A stretch of DNA of 5,913 nucleotides from Syntrophomonadaceae bacterium (GCA_007127255.1 SKZS01000050.1:1-5913); one strand, 5' to 3'; counted from the stretch's first letter, positions 1-5,913 are shown. Notes: generated by a model not told the origin, from the letters alone. A program made the numbers and translations.

Positions 1-3000
1 ACGCATCATCACACAGCCGCAGGCTACCAGGGCCGCTGTTGCAAACCCAAATTCTTCCGCTCCCAGCATAGCCCCGATGGCAACATCTCTTCCCGTTTTC
101 AGACTGCCGTCAACCTGCAGCCTGACCCTGCTGCGCAGACGGTTATTAATCAATGTGTGGTGGGCCTCGGACAAACCCAGTTCCCAGGGCACCCCTGCAT
201 GTTTAATCGATGATAGCGGCGCGGCTCCGGTTCCGCCATCGTAACCGCTGATCAAAATCATCTCGGCATGACCCTTGGCCACACCGGCAGCTACTGTCCC
301 TACCCCTACTTTTGATACCAGTTTCACGGAGATCCTGCTTTGTGGATTGGCATTTTTCAAATCATAGATCAGCTGGGCTATATCCTCAATTGAATAAATA
401 TCATGGTGCGGCGGCGGGGATATCAAGGTTACCCCGGGAGTAGAGTAGCGAATCCGGGCAATCATTTCGTTAACCTTGTGGCCCGGCAGCTGGCCACCTT
501 CCCCCGGCTTGGCGCCCTGGGCAATCTTAATCTGCAGTTCCGCAGCATTGGCTAAATATTCAGCGGTTACCCCGAAACGACCGCTGGCTACTTGCTTAAC
601 AGCACTGATACGGCAGTTCCCGTCGGAAAGGGTCTTATATCTTCCGGGATCTTCTCCACCCTCGCCTGAGTTGCTCTTACCGCCAAGCCTGTTCATTGCC
701 ACCGCAAGGGTTTCATGGGCTTCGGGACTGATCGAACCCATTGACATGGCCCCGGTAACAAATCTTTTTACTATTTCCGCTGCCGGTTCAACCTGATCAA
801 GGGGAACAGGCGGACCATTTTTAAATTTAAGCAACCCGCGCAGGGTTGACTGATTTTCTGACTGGTTATTGATAAGCTCTGCATACTGCAGGTAACGGTT
901 ATAATCATTGCCACGTACTGCTTGCTGCAGCAGGCTGATAGATTGTGGTGTCCAGAGATGTCTTTCTCCATCCCGGCGGTAGGCATAATGGCCGCCTGAG
1001 GGCAGCAATCGTAAGCTGTCGGGTTGTTTCAAATCCTGAACATACTGCCTGTAACGTAAATTTACTTCTTCGGCAATTTCATCGAGACCGAGACCCTGGA
1101 TACGTGAACTGGTCCCGTCAAAATAGCTTTTAATCAGCTCATCATTAAGACCTACTGCTTCAAAGACCTGTCCACTGCGATAACTGCGCAGCGTAGATAT
1201 GCCAATTTTTGACATGATTTTTAATAGCCCTTTGCACAGGGCTCGGACATAGTTTTCCATGGCTTGCTGGGAGGAAAGTATTTTGCCAGGCCGCCCTTTT
1301 TCAGCCAGGTAAGCAACCGTTTCAAAAGCAAGGTAAGGGTTCACTGCTGATGCACCGTAACCAAGCAAAAGGGCCATATGCATAATTTCTCTTGCTTCGG
1401 CGCTTTCCACTAAAATACCAATAGCTGTGCGCAGTTGATGTTTTAGCAGGTATTTGTTTACTGCAGCAACAGCCAGCAGCGATGGTATCGGCGCCATTTC
1501 AGGATCGAGGTTTCGATCTGATAAAACCAGCAAGCCGTGTCCGTTTTCAACTGCTTCCCTGGCCTGCATGCAGAGCCGGTCCAAGGCAGCAGCCAGTTCC
1601 CCACCATCACCGCCGGCAGGAAACTGAATTTTTAGCCTGGCACTTCTGAATCCTTTTTCATCAAGACTGCAAAGCCTGGTTAAATCTTCATTAGAAAGGA
1701 TCGGATGGCTGAGTTTGATCAGGTGAGCATGGCGCGGCGACTCCTCTAAAAGATTATCGGCACAACCGATAAATGTCATCAGGGACATAACCATTTCCTC
1801 ACGGTGCGGATCAATTGCCGGGTTGGTAACCTGGGCAAAATGCTGTTTGAAATACCAAAAAAGCAGCTGCGGTTTTTCTGAAAGTACCGCCAGGGGCTGG
1901 TCGGCTCCCATTGAACCAATAGGTTCGGCCCCGTCGAAAGACATCGGTTTTAAGACCAGGTTAAGATCCTCGCGGGTATAGCCAAATAATTTCTGCTCTT
2001 CAAATAGAGTTTCTTCTTTAACTTTCAACGGAGCCATGGCATTAAAAAACCCGTGTATTGTAATCTGATTCTCCTGGGTCCAGCGGCGGTACGGTCGGCG
2101 GCGGGCCAGGCGCATTTTAATTTCTGTGTCTTTGAGAAGTCTTTTTTCATCAAGGTCGACCATCAACATTTCGCCCGGGCGCAGGGCGCCCTTTTCGACA
2201 ACTTCTTCAGGAGGCAGCTCAATAACGCCGGCTTCAGAAGCAAATACCATGAATCCTGACCGGGCAACAGTATACCTGGCCGGCCGCAACCCATTACGAT
2301 CGAGCAAGGCGCCTACCCGGCATCCGTCAGTATATACCACCGCCGCCGGACCGTCCCACGGCTCCATAATCCCGGCATGATACTCGAAAAAACCGCGCAG
2401 ATCAGGACCGATTGGGTACTTGTCTCCCCAGGCCTGGGGGATAAGCATAGCCATGGCATGGTCGATTGTTCTGCCACCGTTACAGAGTAATTCCAGGGCG
2501 TTATCGAGGTTGGCTGAATCACTGGCCGCTTCTTCAAGAACCGGCAGGACTTTTTTAATCTCTGGTCCGAAAAGATTTGACTCAAGATCTCTCTCGCGGG
2601 CAGCCATCCAGCTGCGGTTGCCGCTCAAGGTGTTGATTTCACCATTATGACAGAGATAGCGAAAAGGCTGGGCCAGGGGCCAGGAAGGAAAGGTGTTGGT
2701 ACTGTAACGCTGGTGGACAATAACAAAGGCGCTTTTCATAGATTCGTCCAGGAGATCCGGATAAAACTTTTCAACCTGCTCGGGCATCAACAGGCCCTTG
2801 TATACGATGGTCCGGCAGGATAAGCTGGGGATATAGAAACTATCTGCCGGGGTAATTAAACCGGCTGTTACCTGTTCCGCCTGCTTGCGAACAACATACA
2901 GTTTTCTCTCCAATTCTTCTTCGCTGTACCCCCGGCCATCAATGATGCACTGTCGGATATAAGGCATTTCCTGCAGGGCAATGCCGCCAAGTATATCCGG

Positions 3001-3387
3001 ATTAACCGGCAGATCACGCCAGCCAATCGTTTTTAGTCCCGCCTGAGCTACAATTTCATCAGCTTTATTGCAGCAGGCTGCTCTTGCAGTGTGATTTTGA
3101 GGAAGGAAAAACATACCAATGCCGTAGCTTCCTGCTGAAGGCAGCTGCCACCCTTTTTCGGAGCAAATTTTACGGAAAAAAGAATCCGGAATCTGAAACT
3201 GCAAGCCCGCCCCGTCTCCGGTCCGGTCGTCAGCGCCGGTAGCTCCCCGGTGCAGAAGATTGATTAAAACTGTTACGCCCTGACGGATAATGTTATGTGT
3301 TTTTTCCCCTTCAATGTTTATTAAAAAACCCAGGCCGCAGGCATCTTTTTCATAAGAAGGGTCATACATGCCACTGTTTACTAACAT
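1..3387 (-). CDS. gltB: Glutamate synthase (GOGAT) large subunit, C-terminus cut by window edge
   Basis: Makes glutamate from glutamine and 2-oxoglutarate in cytoplasmic nitrogen assimilation; in bacteria it normally works with a small FAD/NADPH subunit (GltD), not in view. The frame is open for 1129 codons from the ATG at 3387; the family is about 1500 residues, so roughly 370-400 C-terminal residues (the GXGXG domain) lie beyond the edge. Class II glutaminase domain: predicted nucleophile Cys17 in DACGLGF, so a 16-residue propeptide is probably removed; HRGATGAD from 46; RYSTN from 227; NGE at 248-250; DRNGLRPARY at 363-372. A central domain follows. The FMN/synthase domain has GAMSMGS from 879, GGKSNSGEGGEDP from 902, PPPHHD at 991-996 and DGGTGAAP at 1050-1057. 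The last codons read GCVMMR, whose Cys1125 should be the first [3Fe-4S] ligand; the other two fall just outside. Start choice rests on AAGGAG 9 nt upstream. I see no frameshift or internal stop. Confidence 0.97.
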   Translation of the reverse strand, partial: MLVNSGMYDPSYEKDACGLGFLINIEGEKTHNIIRQGVTVLINLLHRGATGADDRTGDGAGLQFQIPDSFFRKICSEKGWQLPSAGSYGIGMFFLPQNHTARAACCNKADEIVAQAGLKTIGWRDLPVNPDILGGIALQEMPYIRQCIIDGRGYSEEELERKLYVVRKQAEQVTAGLITPADSFYIPSLSCRTIVYKGLLMPEQVEKFYPDLLDESMKSAFVIVHQRYSTNTFPSWPLAQPFRYLCHNGEINTLSGNRSWMAARERDLESNLFGPEIKKVLPVLEEAASDSANLDNALELLCNGGRTIDHAMAMLIPQAWGDKYPIGPDLRGFFEYHAGIMEPWDGPAAVVYTDGCRVGALLDRNGLRPARYTVARSGFMVFASEAGVIELPPEEVVEKGALRPGEMLMVDLDEKRLLKDTEIKMRLARRRPYRRWTQENQITIHGFFNAMAPLKVKEETLFEEQKLFGYTREDLNLVLKPMSFDGAEPIGSMGADQPLAVLSEKPQLLFWYFKQHFAQVTNPAIDPHREEMVMSLMTFIGCADNLLEESPRHAHLIKLSHPILSNEDLTRLCSLDEKGFRSARLKIQFPAGGDGGELAAALDRLCMQAREAVENGHGLLVLSDRNLDPEMAPIPSLLAVAAVNKYLLKHQLRTAIGILVESAEAREIMHMALLLGYGASAVNPYLAFETVAYLAEKGRPGKILSSQQAMENYVRALCKGLLKIMSKIGISTLRSYRSGQVFEAVGLNDELIKSYFDGTSSRIQGLGLDEIAEEVNLRYRQYVQDLKQPDSLRLLPSGGHYAYRRDGERHLWTPQSISLLQQAVRGNDYNRYLQYAELINNQSENQSTLRGLLKFKNGPPVPLDQVEPAAEIVKRFVTGAMSMGSISPEAHETLAVAMNRLGGKSNSGEGGEDPGRYKTLSDGNCRISAVKQVASGRFGVTAEYLANAAELQIKIAQGAKPGEGGQLPGHKVNEMIARIRYSTPGVTLISPPPHHDIYSIEDIAQLIYDLKNANPQSRISVKLVSKVGVGTVAAGVAKGHAEMILISGYDGGTGAAPLSSIKHAGVPWELGLSEAHHTLINNRLRSRVRLQVDGSLKTGRDVAIGAMLGAEEFGFATAALVACGCVMMR

Positions 3388-3396
3388 AGCGCTGTG

Positions 3397-3402
3397 CTCC
3401 TT
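3397..3402 (-). promoter_or_regulatory. Ribosome binding site of gltB
   Basis: AAGGAG on the minus strand, 9 nt before the ATG at 3387. It supports this start over the in-frame ATG at codon 7, which would leave only a 10-residue propeptide before Cys17 and has no comparable site upstream. Confidence 0.8.
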
Positions 3403-3428
3403 GCCTGGTCTCACCGGTCATCAACCCT

Positions 3429-3456
3429 ATTCTATTTTAGGTGCTTTTACTGTGAA
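3429..3456 (-). promoter_or_regulatory. Predicted sigma-A-type promoter of gltB
   Basis: On the minus strand, TTCACA (3456-3451, 5 of 6 consensus bases) and TAGAAT (3434-3429, 5 of 6) are separated by 16 bp. Transcription would start near 3422 and give a leader of about 35 nt ending in a clear ribosome binding site. Nothing in the leader suggests a riboswitch or T-box. Assigned from consensus match and position only. Confidence 0.6.
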
Positions 3457-3572
3457 AAAGTTATAACAATTTAAATTCGATAAAGCTTTTATAATTCCTT
3501 CCCCGTCAGATTGCTGCCCCCAAAAATATGTACTTATTAATAACCTGGTTCGGCTTTATTATGAATCTATAT

Positions 3573-3601
3573 TTAATAAATAACAATTCTTCAAATATAA
3601 T
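3573..3601 (+). promoter_or_regulatory. Predicted promoter of the yedE gene cluster
   Basis: A perfect TATAAT at 3596-3601 is preceded at 17 bp by TTAATA (3573-3578, 4 of 6 consensus bases). The start point would be near 3608, about 36 nt before the yedE ATG. The region is very AT-rich, so chance -10 matches are expected; position just upstream of the first gene is the main support. It may drive the downstream genes as well, since no strong terminator with a U-tract interrupts them. Confidence 0.45.
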
Positions 3602-3643
3602 TACAGAGGCAGTTTTTTTATATATTATGCGAGGAGGCTGAAT

Positions 3644-4702
3644 ATGAGAGATCGTTTATTCATTATTATCGCCGGCGCTGTAGTCGGCCTGTTGGCCGTT
3701 GTCCTTGTTCTGCAGGGCAACCCGGTTAACATGGGTTTTTGTATTGCCTGCTTTATTCGTGATATAGCCGGAGGCCTTGGTTTGCACCGAGCCGGGGTAG
3801 TGCAGTATATCAGACCGGAGATAATCGGGCTGATCATCGGGGCATTCGTAACCGCCTTCTATGTAAAGGAATTCAAATCCACAGGCGGTTCAAGCCCGGT
3901 TTTGCGTTTTGCTCTTGGCATGCTGATGATGGCGGGAGCCTTAATTTTCCTGGGCTGCCCTCTGCGTATGGTTTTACGTTTGGCCGGAGGAGACTGGAAT
4001 GCCCTGGTAGCCCTGCCCGGTTATGTGCTTGGCGTCTGGTTTGGGACGCTTTTTCTGAAAAAAGGTTTTACCCTCGGCCGCAGCCAGGAGCTAACCCCTG
4101 TAAGCGGCTATGCAGGCCCCTTTGTTGCAGTAGTTTTATTAATTCTTCTGGTAGCGGCCCCGGCTTTTATCTTCTTTAGTGAAGAAGGACCAGGTTCAAT
4201 GGGCGCTCCCCTGATTTTGACCCTTGGTGCCGGTCTTCTGGTCGGGATTTTGGCCCAGAGGACAAGGCTTTGCACAATGGGCGCAATCAGAGATATTATT
4301 CTTTTTAAAGACTTCCACCTTTTTTATGGTTTTGCTGCTATATTTATCGTAGCATTAATCGGCAACCTGTTAACCGGTTATTTTAACCCCGGCTTTGAAG
4401 GTCAACCAGTGGCGCATATATCAAGTCTGTGGAACTTCTCAGGCATGACCGTGGTCGGCCTGGCTGCAGTATTAGCCGGCGGCTGCCCGATGCGCCAGTT
4501 AATTTTGACCGGTGAAGGGCAGAGTGATGCTTTAATAACCGTGTTCGGCATGATGGCCGGAGCTGCCTTTATGCATAATTTTGGGTTGGCCGGCAGTCCG
4601 GCAGGCGTTTCACCGGCCGGTCAGTGGATTGTTCTAATATCCCTGGTTATCCTGGCCGTTATCGGTTTTGGTAACAGCAAAGTACTTTCAGGTAATAAAT
4701 AG
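3644..4702 (+). CDS. yedE: YedE/YeeE-family inner-membrane transporter, probable selenium (or sulfur) transporter
   Basis: A 352-residue membrane protein of the YeeE/YedE (Sulf_transp) family. Members next to selenium genes are annotated as putative selenium transporters; related YeeE proteins take up thiosulfate. It has about ten hydrophobic segments (roughly 5-24, 57-75, 86-104, 122-140, 157-178, 187-204, 226-246, 264-280, 296-312, 327-343). The two halves repeat the same motifs: NMGFCIACFIRD (29-40) matches RLCTMGAIRD (208-217), and GCPLR...AGGD (104-117) matches GCPMR...GEG (280-292). Conserved cysteines are C33, C36, C105, C210 and C281; in YeeE proteins such cysteines are thought to relay the substrate across the membrane. 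The ATG is preceded by GAGGAGG with 6 nt spacing, an excellent site. It heads the plus-strand cluster and is divergent from gltB. The substrate (selenium species or thiosulfate) is inferred from neighbours and cannot be read from the sequence. Confidence 0.9.
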   Translation: MRDRLFIIIAGAVVGLLAVVLVLQGNPVNMGFCIACFIRDIAGGLGLHRAGVVQYIRPEIIGLIIGAFVTAFYVKEFKSTGGSSPVLRFALGMLMMAGALIFLGCPLRMVLRLAGGDWNALVALPGYVLGVWFGTLFLKKGFTLGRSQELTPVSGYAGPFVAVVLLILLVAAPAFIFFSEEGPGSMGAPLILTLGAGLLVGILAQRTRLCTMGAIRDIILFKDFHLFYGFAAIFIVALIGNLLTGYFNPGFEGQPVAHISSLWNFSGMTVVGLAAVLAGGCPMRQLILTGEGQSDALITVFGMMAGAAFMHNFGLAGSPAGVSPAGQWIVLISLVILAVIGFGNSKVLSGNK

Positions 4703-4814
4703 AGTGTTTTTACCTGGCTTATAACCAGTAAGCTTTAGATTATTAATTTGCAGTAATTTAATCGCGTAATGCGGGTAGCCCTTCTCGGTTGATTAGGGTA
4801 AAATTAGATGTTGT

Positions 4815-4820
4815 GGGAGG
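4815..4820 (+). promoter_or_regulatory. Ribosome binding site that fixes the TusA-like start at 4828
   Basis: GGGAGG lies 7 nt before the ATG at 4828. The frame is also open from a TTG at 4789, but that start has no purine-rich site at the right distance, and its extra 13 residues precede the position where TusA-family proteins normally begin. Confidence 0.8.
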
Positions 4821-4827
4821 TTATGAT

Positions 4828-5040
4828 ATGCCTGAAACAGTTGACTGCCGTGGCTTATCCTGTCCTGAGCCGGTTCTGCAGGCCAGGCAGGCTTTAGAAC
4901 AGGTATCAGGTGGCACCGTTACTGTTATTGTCAGCAATGCGGTAGCCCGTGATAATGTAAGCCGGGCAGCCCGTTCGATGGGTTGGCAGGTTGCAGTTGA
5001 AGAAGAAGGAGACGATTACAAGCTAAGTATTAACAAGTGA
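4828..5040 (+). CDS. TusA/SirA/YedF-type sulfur or selenium carrier protein
   Basis: A 70-residue cytoplasmic protein made of a single TusA fold. TusA proteins carry sulfur as a cysteine persulfide received from a cysteine desulfurase; the YedF branch is linked to selenium metabolism. The signature is VDCRGLSCPEPV at 5-16, with the CPxP carrier cysteine at Cys12 and a further Cys7; the C-terminal strand ends in YKLSINK. YedF proteins in selenium clusters are usually about 190 residues, with a DsrE-like C-terminal domain; that domain is absent, and none of its sequence follows in any frame I could recognise. It lies 125 nt after yedE and 259 nt before the DUF3343 gene. The stop is UGA, followed 17 nt later by a strong hairpin. 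Family assignment is firm; selenium against sulfur is inferred from the neighbourhood. Confidence 0.9.
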   Translation: MPETVDCRGLSCPEPVLQARQALEQVSGGTVTVIVSNAVARDNVSRAARSMGWQVAVEEEGDDYKLSINK

Positions 5041-5057
5041 ATTATCAATTATATTAT

Positions 5058-5086
5058 GCGGGCACGGCTTGATGTGTCGTGCCCGT
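5058..5086 (+). other. Strong hairpin after the TusA-like gene (terminator-like, no U-tract)
   Basis: CGGGCACGGC (5059-5068) pairs with GTCGTGCCCG (5076-5085), including one G-U pair; the loop is 7 nt (5069-5075), and G5058-U5086 can add a wobble pair. The next bases are UAAACUC, so a classical intrinsic terminator is unlikely. Possible roles are mRNA stabilisation or processing between genes, partial termination, or a SECIS-like element for the UGA at 5038-5040. The pairing is read directly; the role is open. Confidence 0.6.
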
Positions 5087-5149
5087 AAACTCATAGTACT
5101 GACCATTTTAAAGGAACTGAATTGGTTATTTTTCAGTCATGAATGCCTG

Positions 5150-5225
5150 CGGGTTATGTCGTTGCCGGTCTTAAATATAAGACCATTAATTCACTTATAT
5201 TTAGTGATCAAGCCTAAAGCACCCG
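5150..5225 (+). other. Two adjacent hairpins, possibly closed by a short stem, in the spacer before the DUF3343 gene
   Basis: GGTCTTA (5167-5173) pairs perfectly with TAAGACC (5178-5184) around a 4-nt AATA loop. TCACT (5191-5195) pairs with AGTGA (5203-5207) around a 7-nt loop. CGGGT (5150-5154) could pair with ACCCG (5221-5225) to enclose both as a three-way junction. The 7-bp stem is the most convincing part; the closing stem is only 5 bp and may be chance. No named RNA family is recognised. The rest of the 5041-5299 spacer shows no convincing gene. Confidence 0.35.
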
Positions 5226-5299
5226 GGATATTATTTGCTTCAAATGTTTATATTAAAATTGCTTCTACAGAATTACTCCAAGCAGGGAAAGGATTTTAA

Positions 5300-5572
5300 A
5301 TGGTTTACAGCTGTTACATCACATTTCCAACTACTTATTTTGCGATAAGAGCAGAAAGCATCCTGAAAAATGAAGATTTTGTTTTCAAAATGGTTCCTGT
5401 GCCCCGCAGTATCAGTTCAAGCTGCGGCACTGCCCTGCGCTGCCAGTGCGAAGAAATTACCAGGATTAAGGATACCCTTATTCAAAACGACCTGGAGTTG
5501 GAAGGTTTTTACAGGTTGAAGGAAGAGGGACTCAGAACTCCCACTGTAGAGGAGCTTGATTTAAATGAATGA
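5300..5572 (+). CDS. DUF3343 (Se/S-carrier-like) small protein
   Basis: A 90-residue cytoplasmic protein with no signal peptide or membrane segment. It matches the DUF3343 type, a family described as putative selenium/sulfur carrier-like with no established biochemical function. It opens with a strand and helix carrying FPTTYFAIRAESIL (9-22), followed by FKMVPVPR (29-36) and the family hallmark ISSSCGTALRC (38-48). Cys42 of the SCG motif is the likely functional residue; Cys48 and Cys50 form a nearby CxC pair and Cys5 is more distant. The tail (about 68-90) is charged and acidic. The ATG follows AAAGGA with 6 nt spacing. Its last 8 nt overlap the start of the cysteine desulfurase-like gene, so the two are probably translationally coupled and act together. 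This pairing, with YedE and the TusA-like carrier upstream, is the best clue to a role in moving Se or S. Confidence 0.88.
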   Translation: MVYSCYITFPTTYFAIRAESILKNEDFVFKMVPVPRSISSSCGTALRCQCEEITRIKDTLIQNDLELEGFYRLKEEGLRTPTVEELDLNE

Positions 5573-5913
5573 CAGTATTGAACCGTGCACAAATGTGCAT
5601 AATCTATATTTCGACAATGCTGCTACCTCCTGGCCGAAACCGGAGACAGTTTACAGAGCGGCAGAAATACAGATGCGGCAGGTTTGCGGGAATCCGGGGC
5701 GCTCCGGGCACACCCGCACCCTGGAAGCAGACCGTCTCGTTTACAGCGCCAGGGTAGCTGTGGCAAAGCTTTTTAATGTAACCGATCCGGCCAGGATAGT
5801 TTTTGCTTTAAATGCTACTGATGCTTTAAATATTGCTTTAAAAGGCTTCCTGGCAAGGGGTGATCATGTGCTTTATACGGCCATGGAGCATAACTCGGTA
5901 TTAAGACCATTAG
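5565..5913 (+). CDS. Class V aminotransferase-fold cysteine desulfurase / selenocysteine lyase-like enzyme, C-terminus cut by window edge
   Basis: The first 116 residues of a PLP enzyme whose relatives are about 380 residues. Cysteine desulfurases take sulfur from cysteine (or selenium from selenocysteine) onto an active-site cysteine and pass it to carriers such as TusA. Visible motifs are YFDNAATSWPKPE (15-27), GNPGRSGH (42-49), FALNATDALNIALKG (80-94), whose ATDALN part corresponds to the PLP phosphate-binding loop, and EHNSVLRPL (108-116), whose His109 is the residue that stacks on the PLP ring. The PLP lysine and catalytic cysteine lie outside the window, so desulfurase against selenocysteine lyase cannot be decided. 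The GNPGRSGH and NATDALN pattern resembles the cysteine desulfurase family protein subgroup found beside selenium genes. The start at 5565 is supported by GAGGAG at 5549-5554, 10 nt upstream, and overlaps the DUF3343 stop by 8 nt. An ATG at 5569 is in another frame and is not the start. Confidence 0.92.
   Translation, partial: MNDSIEPCTNVHNLYFDNAATSWPKPETVYRAAEIQMRQVCGNPGRSGHTRTLEADRLVYSARVAVAKLFNVTDPARIVFALNATDALNIALKGFLARGDHVLYTAMEHNSVLRPL

Noticed and set aside
476..796. Plus-strand frame of 106 codons
   Set aside because: Lies wholly inside the minus-strand gltB reading frame, which has family motifs throughout; no ribosome binding site and low-complexity Pro/Ser content.
771..1133. Short frames at 771-986 (minus) and 945-1133 (plus)
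   Set aside because: Both lie inside gltB out of its frame; the continuous GltB translation across this stretch leaves no room for another gene.
2053..2650. Four overlapping frames at 2053-2259, 2126-2380 and 2420-2650 (plus) and 2313-2585 (minus)
   Set aside because: All overlap the glutaminase and central domains of gltB in other frames and show no recognisable family or ribosome binding site.
3600..3628. Second yedE promoter candidate, ATTACA with TATTAT at 3623-3628
   Set aside because: Transcription would start in or next to the GAGGAGG ribosome binding site at 3631-3637, leaving too short a leader.
3625..3837. Minus-strand frame of 70 codons over the start of yedE
   Set aside because: Antisense to the first membrane helices of YedE; no start signals and no family resemblance.
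4714..4733. Hairpin after yedE as a terminator (GCTTA/TAAGC or the competing CTGG/CCAG)
   Set aside because: Stems are only 4-5 bp and mutually exclusive, with no U-tract following; too weak to call.
4789..4827. TTG start extending the TusA-like protein by 13 residues
   Set aside because: No ribosome binding site before the TTG, while the ATG at 4828 has GGGAGG at 7 nt and matches the normal family N-terminus.
5235..5259. Internal promoter before the DUF3343 gene (TTGCTT with TAAAAT)
   Set aside because: The 13-bp spacing is too short, and no better-spaced -35 was found for the AT-rich -10-like boxes there.
5069..5299. 76-codon frame between the TusA-like and DUF3343 genes
   Set aside because: Starts at a TTG inside the hairpin loop without a ribosome binding site, and the product resembles no family known to me; the spacer is better read as non-coding.
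5569..5757. 62-codon frame beginning 4 nt after the desulfurase start
   Set aside because: Out of frame with the desulfurase-like gene, whose PLP-enzyme motifs are unmistakable across the same bases.

Overview
The window looks like chromosomal DNA from a bacterium, most likely an anaerobic Bacillota of the Clostridia type. This rests on strong GAGGAGG/AAGGAG ribosome binding sites, moderate GC with AT-rich spacers, and a selenium/sulfur-handling gene set that is common in such organisms. Genus or species cannot be named from the sequence. No mobile element, CRISPR array, tRNA or rRNA gene was seen.

Left part (1-3387, minus strand): one uninterrupted coding region for the large subunit of glutamate synthase (GltB), missing its C-terminus at the window edge. 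The visible 1129 codons cover the glutaminase domain, the central domain and most of the FMN/synthase domain. They stop just after the first cysteine of the predicted [3Fe-4S] cluster. A 256-nt AT-rich divergent spacer (3388-3643) carries a good promoter candidate for gltB and a weaker one for the genes on the plus strand.

Right part (3644-5913, plus strand): four genes in one direction. They are a YedE/YeeE-family membrane transporter with two internal repeats, a 70-residue TusA/YedF-type carrier, a 90-residue DUF3343 (Se/S-carrier-like) protein, and the N-terminal third of a class V PLP-dependent cysteine desulfurase-like enzyme that overlaps the DUF3343 gene by 8 nt. This set matches the accessory neighbourhood known around selenophosphate synthetase in selenium-using bacteria. 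The working model, which is inference, is that YedE imports a selenium or sulfur species, the desulfurase/selenocysteine lyase-like enzyme mobilises Se or S from an amino acid, and the TusA-like and DUF3343 proteins carry it as a persulfide or perselenide. No selD, selA or selB lies inside the window, so sulfur instead of selenium remains possible.

The least explained stretch is the 259-nt spacer between the TusA-like and DUF3343 genes (5041-5299). It holds a strong 10-bp hairpin 17 nt after the TusA UGA stop, then two more hairpins that a short stem could enclose, and a cysteine-rich micro-ORF. These are the points most worth checking.
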